DNA of 64,000 nucleotides from Crossiella sp. SN42 (GTDB lineage: Bacteria; Actinomycetota; Actinomycetes; Mycobacteriales; Pseudonocardiaceae), in NCBI RefSeq assembly GCF_023897065.1, contig NZ_JAMHIV010000027.1, positions 62,001 to 126,000 on the forward strand, given 5' to 3'. The notes under the pieces were generated by a model that saw nothing but the letters and a program-made list of their open reading frames with translations, did no database searches and was not told the origin of the DNA. A program made the position numbers and the translations under genes. Shown here in pieces: positions 52,427 to 59,648 of the stretch. Position 1 is the stretch's first letter, and each line of letters opens with the position of its first letter.

Positions 52427-53506
52427 TCAGGCAGTGGCTCCGGCCGCGGCGAGGCGCTCGGCCTTGTCCGCGGAGGTGAGCGCGTCCAGCACCCCGTCCA
52501 GCTCGCCGTCGAGCACCTGGTCCAGGTTGTAGGCCTTGTAGTTGACCCGGTGGTCGGAGATCCGGTTCTCCGGGTAGTTGTAGGTGCGCACCCGCTCGGA
52601 GCGGTCCACCGTGCGGACCTGGCTGCGCCGGTCCGCGGAGGCCTTGCGGGCGGCCTCCTCCTCGGCGAGGGCGACCAGCCTGGCCTGCAGCACGGTCATC
52701 GCGCGGGCCTTGTTCTGCAGCTGGCTGCGCTCGTTCTGGCAGGAGACCACGATGCCGGTGGGCAGGTGGGTGATGCGCACCGCGGAGTCGGTGGTGTTCA
52801 CGCTCTGGCCGCCGTGGCCGGAGGAGCGGAAGACGTCCACCCGCAGGTCCTTCTCGTCGATCTCGACCTCGACGTCCTCCTGCTCGGGGTAGACCAGCAC
52901 CCCGGCCGCGGAGGTGTGCACGCGGCCCTGGGACTCGGTCACCGGCACCCGCTGCACCCGGTGCACGCCGGCCTCGTACTTCAGCCGGGCCCACACGCCG
53001 TCCAGCTCGGCCCCGCCCTTGCTCTTGACCACCATGGTGACGTCCTTGAACCCGCCCAGGTCGGACTCCACCGAGTCGAGCACCTCGGTCTTCCAGCCCT
53101 GCCGCTCGGCGTAGCGCAGGTACATCCGCAGCAGGTCGCCGGCGAACAGGGCGGACTCCTCGCCACCCTCGCCGGACTTGATCTCCATGACCACGTCGGC
53201 GGAGTCGTGCGGGTCGCGCGGCAGCAGCAGCTCGGTGAGCTTGCGCTCCAGCGCCGGGATGGTCTCGGCCAGCGTGGCGGCCTCGGCGGCGAAGGCCTCG
53301 TCCTCGCCGGCCAGCTCCAGCGCGGCCTCCCGGTCGGAGCGGGCCTGGTCCAGCTCGCGCAGGGTGCGCACCACCGGGGTCAGCTCGGCGTAGCGACGGC
53401 CCAGCTTGCGCGCCACGGCCTGGTCGGCGTGCACCGCGGGATCGGCCAGCCGACCCTCCAGCTCGGTGTACTCGGTGAGCAGGGTGTCCAGGGAGGCGGT
53501 GTCCAC
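52427..53506 (-). CDS. prfA: Peptide chain release factor 1
   Basis: A 359-residue RF1 that recognises UAG and UAA. The stop-codon-recognising tripeptide is PVT at 188-190 (PAT/PVT of RF1), and the catalytic GGQ is at 232-234 in [17 protein letters not shown]. The C terminus carries [16 protein letters not shown]. The GTG at 53506 is chosen because GAAGGAC lies 6 bases upstream. It lies between rpmE and prmC, the usual actinobacterial order. Confidence 0.96.
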   Translation of the reverse strand: MDTASLDTLLTEYTELEGRLADPAVHADQAVARKLGRRYAELTPVVRTLRELDQARSDREAALELAGEDEAFAAEAATLAETIPALERKLTELLLPRDPHDSADVVMEIKSGEGGEESALFAGDLLRMYLRYAERQGWKTEVLDSVESDLGGFKDVTMVVKSKGGAELDGVWARLKYEAGVHRVQRVPVTESQGRVHTSAAGVLVYPEQEDVEVEIDEKDLRVDVFRSSGHGGQSVNTTDSAVRITHLPTGIVVSCQNERSQLQNKARAMTVLQARLVALAEEEAARKASADRRSQVRTVDRSERVRTYNYPENRISDHRVNYKAYNLDQVLDGELDGVLDALTSADKAERLAAAGATA

Positions 53507-53579
53507 GGCGGTCCTTCCGTTGGCGGTAGCCGACACGACAACGGCGCCCACCCCGATGGGATGGGCGCCGTGAAGTCGG

Positions 53580-53792
53580 CTACTTGTTGCGCTTGCCGTA
53601 GCGGGCCTCGAAGCGCGCCACCCGGCCGCCGGTGTCGAGGATCTTCTGCTTGCCCGTGTAGAACGGGTGGCAGTTCGAGCAGACCTCGACCGTGATCTGG
53701 CCGGTCTTCTTGGTGCTGTGGGTCTCGAAGGTGTTGCCACAGCCGCAGTTCACCTGGGTGACCACGTAGTCTGGGTGGATACCGCTCTTCAC
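53580..53792 (-). CDS. rpmE: 50S ribosomal protein L31
   Basis: A 70-residue L31 with the zinc-binding Cys pattern intact (VNCGCGNTF and [12 protein letters not shown]), the zinc-containing paralogue that is replaced under zinc limitation. It ends with [15 protein letters not shown] start, with AGAAAGGA upstream. It heads the prfA-prmC-sua5 block. Confidence 0.96.
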   Translation of the reverse strand: MKSGIHPDYVVTQVNCGCGNTFETHSTKKTGQITVEVCSNCHPFYTGKQKILDTGGRVARFEARYGKRNK

Positions 53793-54044
53793 CTGTTGTG
53801 TCCTTTCTCAGGGGCCGCCGGGTCCCCACCAGCCGTACAACGGGGTGAACCGGAGCCTTATTCCGACCTGTGAGTATGCCAGGTCTTCGGGGGTGCTCTC
53901 GCCGTGGGACCGCTCACCTCCAGAAACCGACCTCCGGGCGCAATGGCCGGACCATCGGGCGCATTGCCAGCGCAGACTGCTGTTATCGGTGACTGCGAGC
54001 AGCACACTGACCACGTGCTGTGTGCAGCGAGCTGGCGGCTTCCC

Positions 54045-54419
54045 ATGCGGACCTGGCTGGGCATCCCGCTGCTGGTCATCGGGTCGATGATCGGCATCGG
54101 CGGTCTGGGCCTGCTCGCGGTCGGCTCCCCCACCGAGCTGTTCAGCGCCATGTTCGGCGTCGGCGCCGCGATGGGCGTGCTCACCAGCCGCAACATCGCC
54201 TGGCGGGCGTCCTGGCAGCGGCACGGCCTGCGCTGGCCCTACCTCATCGCGGTGGTGGCCGCCGGGGTCGCGCTGGACGGGGTCGAGCTGCCCTCCGGGC
54301 TGGCGGTGGCCATCGGCGTGCCCTGCCTGCTGCTGCTCGTGCGCACCCTGCGCCAGCTGCAGACCGTGGACCCCGACGGCGGCTGCGCCGAGACCAGGGA
54401 CCTGATCAGCTCCACCTAG
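54045..54419 (+). CDS. Small membrane protein, function unknown
   Basis: A 124-residue protein with about four hydrophobic segments (WLGIPLLVIGSMIGIGGLGLL, LFSAMFGVGAAMGVL, YLIAVVAAGVALDG and LAVAIGVPCLLLLVRTL) and a polar C-terminal tail. No domain is recognised. The ATG at 54045 begins the first span. A strong hairpin terminator follows its stop. Confidence 0.65.
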   Translation: MRTWLGIPLLVIGSMIGIGGLGLLAVGSPTELFSAMFGVGAAMGVLTSRNIAWRASWQRHGLRWPYLIAVVAAGVALDGVELPSGLAVAIGVPCLLLLVRTLRQLQTVDPDGGCAETRDLISST

Positions 54420-54441
54420 CCCGCTCCCCTGCTGAAACGGG

Positions 54442-54478
54442 AACGGCGCGTCCCCCGCAGGCCCGGGGACGCGCCGTT
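54442..54478. terminator. Bidirectional hairpin terminator
   Basis: AACGGCGCGTCCCC (54442-54455) pairs perfectly with GGGGACGCGCCGTT (54465-54478), a 14-bp stem with a 9-base loop. It lies between the convergent small membrane-protein and ketosynthase genes. Confidence 0.85.
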
Positions 54479-54497
54479 TCCGGCTTTCCTGAGGCGA

Positions 54498-55760
54498 TCA
54501 GCCGTCCCAGCGCTTGGCGACCAGCACCGCGTTGTGCCCGCCGAAGCCGAAGGAGTTGCTCATCGCGTACCGCACCTCGTGCTCCTGCGGCGCGTTGGCC
54601 ACGAAGTTCATCTCCGCGTCCAACGGCTGGTGCAGGTTCATCGTGGGCGGCACGATCCCGGTGCGCATGGCGAACCCGCAGGCGATCAGCTCGACCGCGC
54701 CCGCCGCGCCGATCATGTGCCCGGTCATCGACTTGGTGGAGCTGACCGGGATCTTGGTGGCGTGCTCGCCGAGGACCTGCCGGATGGCGAAGGTCTCGGT
54801 CTTGTCGTTGAGCTCGGTGCTGGTGCCGTGCGCGTTGATGTAGTCGATCTGCTCCGGCGCGATGCCCGCGTCGGCCAGCGCCCGGCTCATCGCGCGCACC
54901 GCGCCCGCCGCCTCCGGGTGCGGGGCGGTCCAGTGGTGCGCGTCGGAGGTCGCCGCGTAACCGACCACCTCGGCCAGGATCGGCGCGCCCCGGCGCAGCG
55001 CGTGGTCCAGCGACTCCAGCACGACCACCCCGGCGCCGGCGGCCATGATGAAGCCGTCCCGCTCGGCGTCGAAGGGCCTGCTGGCCCGCTCCGGGTCGTC
55101 GTTGCGCCGGGACAGCGCCCTGGCGTTGGAGCTGGAGGCGATGTCCAGCGGGGTGACGCTCATCTCGGTGCCACCGGCGATGACCACGTCGGCCTCGCCG
55201 TACTGGATCCACCTGGTCGCGGTGCCGATGGCGTCGGTGCCGGTGGCGCAGGCCGCGCTGATCGCCAGCGTCGGGCCCGCCGCGCCGAACATCAGGCTGA
55301 CCTCACCGGTGGGCGAGTCGTGCGCGCCGGTGATCGCCTGGTAGGCGCCGACCGCGCGGCCGCCCTTCTCCTGCAACAGCTTCACCGAGTCCTGCATGTA
55401 CTTCATCGCGCCGTAGCCGGTGCCCAGCAGCACGCCGGTGCGCGGCGCCAGCTCGCTGTCGATGGTCAGCTTGGCCGACTCCACCGCCTGGATCGAGGCG
55501 GCCACCCCGTACTGGGCGAACAGGTCCATCCGCCTGCTGAGCTTGCGTGGCATGTGGTCCTCGGCGACGAAACCCTTGACCTCACCGGCGATCTGGGTCG
55601 GGAAGGGTTCGGCGTCGAAGGTGGTGATCCGGGCGATCCCGCTGCGCCCGGCCATGAACGCGGCCCAGGTGTCCTCCGCGGTCAGGCCGACCGGGCTGAT
55701 GGCTCCCCAGCCGGTGACGACGACCCTGGGCCGCCGCTTCCTGAACTCCTCTACCGACAT
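54498..55760 (-). CDS. Beta-ketoacyl-ACP synthase II-like (FabF family)
   Basis: A 420-residue ketosynthase. The active-site Cys171 is in SAACATGTDAIG, with His311 in YINAHGTSTELND and Lys343/His348 in SSTKSMTGHMIGAAG, so the Cys-His-His set for decarboxylative condensation is intact. Its length and GTGYGAMKYMQ pattern fit FabF. It starts 30 bases after the ligase-reductase fusion stop on the same strand, with a GAGGTGGAG ribosome-binding region. No ACP, ketoreductase or acyltransferase gene is near, so it probably works on acyl-ACP from fatty-acid synthesis or on a product of its operon partner. Confidence 0.88.
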   Translation of the reverse strand: MSVEEFRKRRPRVVVTGWGAISPVGLTAEDTWAAFMAGRSGIARITTFDAEPFPTQIAGEVKGFVAEDHMPRKLSRRMDLFAQYGVAASIQAVESAKLTIDSELAPRTGVLLGTGYGAMKYMQDSVKLLQEKGGRAVGAYQAITGAHDSPTGEVSLMFGAAGPTLAISAACATGTDAIGTATRWIQYGEADVVIAGGTEMSVTPLDIASSSNARALSRRNDDPERASRPFDAERDGFIMAAGAGVVVLESLDHALRRGAPILAEVVGYAATSDAHHWTAPHPEAAGAVRAMSRALADAGIAPEQIDYINAHGTSTELNDKTETFAIRQVLGEHATKIPVSSTKSMTGHMIGAAGAVELIACGFAMRTGIVPPTMNLHQPLDAEMNFVANAPQEHEVRYAMSNSFGFGGHNAVLVAKRWDG

Positions 55761-55790
55761 CAGCTCTTCTCCACCTCGTGTGTCCGCCGG

Positions 55791-58421
55791 TCAGGCGTTG
55801 GCCATCCGGTTCTTGCGGGCTGCCGGCAGGTGCTCGGCGACGGCCTTGGAGATCAGCAGCGGCTCGGCCACCCGCTGCCCCTGGTACGCCACGTAGTTCG
55901 CGGCCACGCCGTACCCGCCGAACGGCTTGTTGCCGTCGTCGGTGTCCAGCACGGTCAGGTTCACCGACACGATGTGCCGCTTGCCCAGTGCCGCGACCAC
56001 GTCGGGCGCGTCGCCGTAGACCATCGCCCCCATCGCCCGCTCGTTGACCGTGGGGTGGTTGGCGAAGGCGCGCAGCTGCTGGGTGTTCTGGTAGATCACC
56101 ACGTTGAAGATCGGGGCGAAGGTCTCCTCGATCGGCATCTTCTTGTTGTAGGGCCGCACCAGGACCGCGGGCTCCAGGTGCCGGGAGCGGAAGTCCAGCC
56201 GCCCGCCGGCCACGATGTGCTCGCGGTTGAGCCGCAGGTAGTCCGCGGCCGCCTCGATCGCGGTCTCGTAGTACAGCGGGCCGTAGTCCGCGCCGGGGTC
56301 GGTGTAGCTGCCGTAGCGCAGCTCGGAGACCCGCTTGGTGAGCTGGTCCACGAAGGCGTCGGCCTCGTTGGCGTGCACCAGGAACACGTCGGGGGCGAAG
56401 CAGTCCTGGCCGGAGTTGAGCATCCGGATGCGCACCGCGTCGGTGACCGCGAGGTCGATGTCCGCGCCCTCGGTCACGATGAACGGGTTCACGCCCTGGC
56501 CGAAGAACAGCAGCATCTGGTCATCGCGCAGCTCGGCGCGGACCAGCTCGGCGTTCTGGTACGCGCCGGTGAACACCAGCACGTCCGCCTCGGCCACCGG
56601 CACCTCGACGAACTGCCGCTGGCTCAACGTGGTCAGCTCGATGTTGTCCAGCTTGTGCACCGGCGCGAGCAGCTCGTGCAGCCGCTTGGTGGTGCCGGTG
56701 ACCTGGCTGGACGGCCGGAAGATGATCTCGTCGGTGTACAGCGACGGGATCAGCGTGTAGAGCACGTAGGAGTAGAACAACACGTTGGAGGACATGAAGA
56801 CCGCCATCTTCGGCACCCGGCCGGGGCGGTAGGCCGAGACCTCCGACAGCGCGCCCTCCAGCGCGCTCAGCCCGGCCTCGACCTCGTCGAGCACGGCCTT
56901 GTGGTTGGAGATCTCGGTCAGCACGTCGATCAGCGGCTGCGGGTCGCTGCGGATGAACTCGGCCACCGCGCGCAGGGCGGCCAGCCGCTGCGGGTGCGGC
57001 ACCGCGGCCAGGTCGGTGAGCCGGGTCAGGTCGGGCTTTCCGTTGTTGTTCAACGGGAACTCGGTGACCACCAGCACCTGGTTGGGCTGCTCGTAGGAGG
57101 GCAGCAGCGCGCAGATCTTCTCCCGCCAGTAGCGGGCCTCGCGCAGTTCCGGGTCGGCCACCACGAACACCAGCTGGCTGCCCCGGCGCTCGTCGTCCAG
57201 CGCGACCACCTTGACCGGCGCGCCGGCCTCCTCGGCCTTGCGCGCCAAGGCTTCCGGGTAGAGCGTGTGGCCCATCCGGTGCACCGCGTACTTGCGCCCC
57301 ACCACGTAGAGGTTGCCCTCGGCGTCGGTGTAGCCGATGTCGTTGGTGCGGTAGACGTCCTCGGTGTGCTCGGTGACCGAGCCGTCCGCGGCCAGGTAGC
57401 CGGTGAGCTGGCCCGGCGAGCTGACCAGGATCTCGCCGATCTCGCCCGGTGGGACCGCGTTGCCGTCCTCGTCCAGGATCCGCACCACCACCCCGTCCAG
57501 CGGCTGGCCGCAGCCGACCGCGTTGCCGGGGGCGGCCAGCGCGATGTTGCCGACCTCGGTGCTGCCGTAGCCGTCCAGCAGGGGCTGGCCGGTGGCCGCG
57601 ATGAACTTCTCCGCCAGCGCGCGGTCCAGCGGCGCGCCGCCCACGCACCACATCCGCACGTCCCGCAGGCTCGCCGCCGACTCCGGCCTGCGCTCCACCA
57701 GCTTCAACATGGTGTGGTAGGTCGCGGGGGTCGCGTCCACCACGGTCGCCCGGTAGCGCCCCGCCATGTCGACCGCGTGGTCCAGGCGGGCGTACGGCGC
57801 CACGATCAGCGAGCAGCGGGCCACCCACCACAGCAGCACGAGCGAGAGCCCGTACTGGTGGGAGAAGGGCAGCAGCGGCATGAGGACGTCGGCCTCGGTG
57901 TAGTTCATCCGCTGCTGGGTGCGCTCGATGTTGCCCAGGAACGAACGACCGGAGCGGACGATGCCCTTGGGCTCGCCGGTGGTGCCCGAGGACCAGGCGA
58001 TCAGCGCGTCCGGCCGGGTGAACCAGTCCACAAAGGACAGTGAGCCGCCGAGCGCGGGGATCGACTGCGCCTCTTCCAGCAACCCGTCCAGGCTGATCAC
58101 GTGGTCGGGGTCCAGCACCGTCAGGTCCTTGCTGACCTCAGGGCGCACCAGCGCCCAGCCCGCCCTGGCGAAGGCGGTGATGCGCGCGGTCTCCTCCGGC
58201 GTCTGCCGGTGGTCCACCAGCACGATCGAGGTGTCCAGGTGCACCAGGGCCAGGAGCACGGTGACGTACCCGGCCGAGTTGTCCGCCTTGAGGATCACCC
58301 GGCTGCCTGGACACAGCCCTCGTGCGCGCAGCGCCGCGGCCACCCGCAGCGCGTCCTGCTCGACCTCTGCCGCCGATCGCACGGAGTTCGCTGTCACCAA
58401 CCTGGCTGCCACAGGTTCCAC
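55791..58421 (-). CDS. Acyl-AMP ligase fused to an aldehyde-dehydrogenase-type acyl reductase domain
   Basis: An 876-residue fusion. Residues 1 to about 470 are an ANL adenylating enzyme with complete core motifs: AWSSGTTGEPKG (142-153), DGYGSTEVG (283-291), YRTNDIG (357-363), and the catalytic Lys462 in NNNGKPDLTRL. Residues about 500-876 are an aldehyde-dehydrogenase-fold domain: IIFRPSSQ where VVFKPS is usual, nucleophile Cys674 in MLNSGQDCFAPDV, EETFAPIF at 765-772, and KPFGGYG at 832. The LELGG motif with the general-base Glu is replaced by LLFFGQG (637-643), so acid formation by hydrolysis is unlikely. An activated acyl group reduced to an aldehyde, as LuxE plus LuxC do, is the best guess. 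No carrier-protein domain is present. Confidence 0.8.
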   Translation of the reverse strand: MEPVAARLVTANSVRSAAEVEQDALRVAAALRARGLCPGSRVILKADNSAGYVTVLLALVHLDTSIVLVDHRQTPEETARITAFARAGWALVRPEVSKDLTVLDPDHVISLDGLLEEAQSIPALGGSLSFVDWFTRPDALIAWSSGTTGEPKGIVRSGRSFLGNIERTQQRMNYTEADVLMPLLPFSHQYGLSLVLLWWVARCSLIVAPYARLDHAVDMAGRYRATVVDATPATYHTMLKLVERRPESAASLRDVRMWCVGGAPLDRALAEKFIAATGQPLLDGYGSTEVGNIALAAPGNAVGCGQPLDGVVVRILDEDGNAVPPGEIGEILVSSPGQLTGYLAADGSVTEHTEDVYRTNDIGYTDAEGNLYVVGRKYAVHRMGHTLYPEALARKAEEAGAPVKVVALDDERRGSQLVFVVADPELREARYWREKICALLPSYEQPNQVLVVTEFPLNNNGKPDLTRLTDLAAVPHPQRLAALRAVAEFIRSDPQPLIDVLTEISNHKAVLDEVEAGLSALEGALSEVSAYRPGRVPKMAVFMSSNVLFYSYVLYTLIPSLYTDEIIFRPSSQVTGTTKRLHELLAPVHKLDNIELTTLSQRQFVEVPVAEADVLVFTGAYQNAELVRAELRDDQMLLFFGQGVNPFIVTEGADIDLAVTDAVRIRMLNSGQDCFAPDVFLVHANEADAFVDQLTKRVSELRYGSYTDPGADYGPLYYETAIEAAADYLRLNREHIVAGGRLDFRSRHLEPAVLVRPYNKKMPIEETFAPIFNVVIYQNTQQLRAFANHPTVNERAMGAMVYGDAPDVVAALGKRHIVSVNLTVLDTDDGNKPFGGYGVAANYVAYQGQRVAEPLLISKAVAEHLPAARKNRMANA

Positions 58422-58465
58422 CGCTGGTCTCCCACCCCTCGCCCGGTTTACCCCGGCGTGGCCGC

Positions 58466-58486
58466 GTCCGTACCCGGAGTACGGAC
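58466..58486. promoter_or_regulatory. Operator-like inverted repeat upstream of the ligase-reductase operon
   Basis: GTCCGTAC and GTACGGAC form a perfect 8-bp inverted repeat with a 5-base spacer, 45 bases upstream of the GTG at 58421 and 21 bases downstream of a consensus TTGACA (minus strand, 58513-58508). A repressor bound here would cover the -10 region. Confidence 0.6.
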
Positions 58487-59118
58487 ACGCGCGATTGCCT
58501 ACCGGAGTGTCAATGCGTTACTTTTGATCACGTTGTGTGTCGGCCCGCTGACGGTGGGTTCCCACCCGGGTCAGCAACCCCAGTTCCTCGTGACCCGCCA
58601 CCGGTCACGGTTCCGAGCCATCAATTCCAGCATTGGTCGGAACACCCACTCAAATTACCGGGGGACCGTCGCGTTTCGACAATGAGAACTTTCTGACGTT
58701 CTTCCGGCTGGATAAAACTTCCTGAAGCAAGTACCGGCGCGAGGGCCCCGCGACCGTCCGCACTCGATCGGCGCCTGAGGTACCGCTCGATGGAGGCAGT
58801 CCGCCACCCGCGTCTGCGGAGAACCGCCATACCCGTCCTGATCTGCCCCGATCACCGGACGTCCGGCCCGCTGGGCCGCCCGGACCGGCAGACCGGCGTT
58901 GACGGGGCAGGCTCGTCCTACCTAGTCCGGTTCACGTCGGGACTAAGCCGTACAGCCCATTAAGCACCCGGCTGAACGGATCAGTCAACCCCGTTCGCGT
59001 GTCCCGGAGAGTGTGCAATGCGACCCGCTGACACACATCGCGTTAACTCCGGCAAACCTTTCCCTCGCCCTTGCGACCGACACGAAGTCTATTATTGAAC
59101 AGACGACCGAATTCCCCG

Positions 59119-59133
59119 CTTTTCCGGGAAAAG
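59119..59133. other. Short palindrome in an AT-richer patch
   Basis: CTTTTCC and GGAAAAG flank a single G. It stands in one of the few AT-richer segments of the 58.4-59.5 kb gap. Its role is not known. Confidence 0.35.
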
Positions 59134-59474
59134 ACGTCAAGCCTGTGCAAAGTGTGTCGGCGAATAGCCCACTGCCGGGCGGAAGAACGTGAACCCGCCA
59201 CCGGCCCCGCGCGGCCTCCTCGGACCGGGCCCCCGGCGGCGCGCACCGGGCTGACCAGGCGCCTCCCACCTGCACGGAAGCGCGGACACCGCGGGCCGGG
59301 CGACCGGCGGCCCGGGGACTGCACGGACGAGGCTGGAAGTCCAGCGGCGGCACCGCTGTGGATCAGCGAAGTGAGAGTCGGGCACGTTGCGCCCGCGGGC
59401 CCGCAAGGCGGTCGAAGCGGACGCGCCGGGGTACGAGATGTCGATGCGGGCGCGGGATCGGCCCTGGCATAGGT

Positions 59475-59511
59475 CGGGGGATGCTCCCGGTCGCGGCGAG
59501 AGCATCCCCCG
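59475..59511 (-). terminator. Hairpin terminator of the lanthipeptide operon
   Basis: CGGGGGATGCTC (59475-59486) pairs perfectly with GAGCATCCCCCG (59500-59511), a 12-bp stem with a 13-base loop, beginning 25 bases after the stop of the precursor peptide gene. Confidence 0.8.
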
Positions 59512-59535
59512 ATGGCACACACGGTGTGCGGTGGA

Positions 59536-59640
59536 TCACCAGCAGATCAGCAGACTCAGGGTGCTGATCAGGCCCATGCCGAGCTCGGCAGAGCCGTCGA
59601 CCTCGGCAGGTTCGATGGCCTGCAGGTCAAGAACGTCCAT
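59536..59640 (-). CDS. Class III lanthipeptide precursor (LanA)
   Basis: A 34-residue peptide encoded 8 bases after lanKC. GGGGAGGTGA, which includes the lanKC stop codon, is its ribosome-binding site. The leader begins MDVLDLQAIEPAEVDG, with the LDLQ motif (residues 4-7) that class III synthetases such as AmfT and RamC recognise. The C-terminal part is ELGMGLISTLSLLICW. It holds Ser26, Ser29 and Cys33, the S-x2-S-x3-C motif that gives a labionin or a lanthionine, and then one Trp. There is only this single ring motif, making the core unusually short and hydrophobic. Leader cleavage site is unknown. Confidence 0.85.
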   Translation of the reverse strand: MDVLDLQAIEPAEVDGSAELGMGLISTLSLLICW

Positions 59641-59648
59641 CCGGGTTG

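Larger units (their letters stand above)
58422..59535. other. Gap of 1.1 kb without a recognised gene
   Basis: Open frames here lack ribosome-binding sites and resemble no family I know. Contents seen: a -35 TTGACA on the minus strand (58513-58508) and an inverted repeat (58466-58486) ahead of the ligase-reductase gene, a short palindrome (59119-59133) in an AT-richer patch around 59085-59135, and the terminator of the lanthipeptide operon (59475-59511). A small RNA or short peptide gene cannot be excluded. Confidence 0.5.

Noticed and set aside
54534-58043. Very long plus-strand open frame (over 1100 codons)
   Set aside because: It is the antisense shadow of the ketosynthase and ligase-reductase genes. 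Composition is Arg/Gly/His/Gln-rich as expected for such shadows.
59043-59522. Open frames in the gap after the precursor peptide gene, checked for a second lanthipeptide precursor
   Set aside because: None carries an LDLQ-like leader or an SxxSx(2-5)C motif, and none has a ribosome-binding site.
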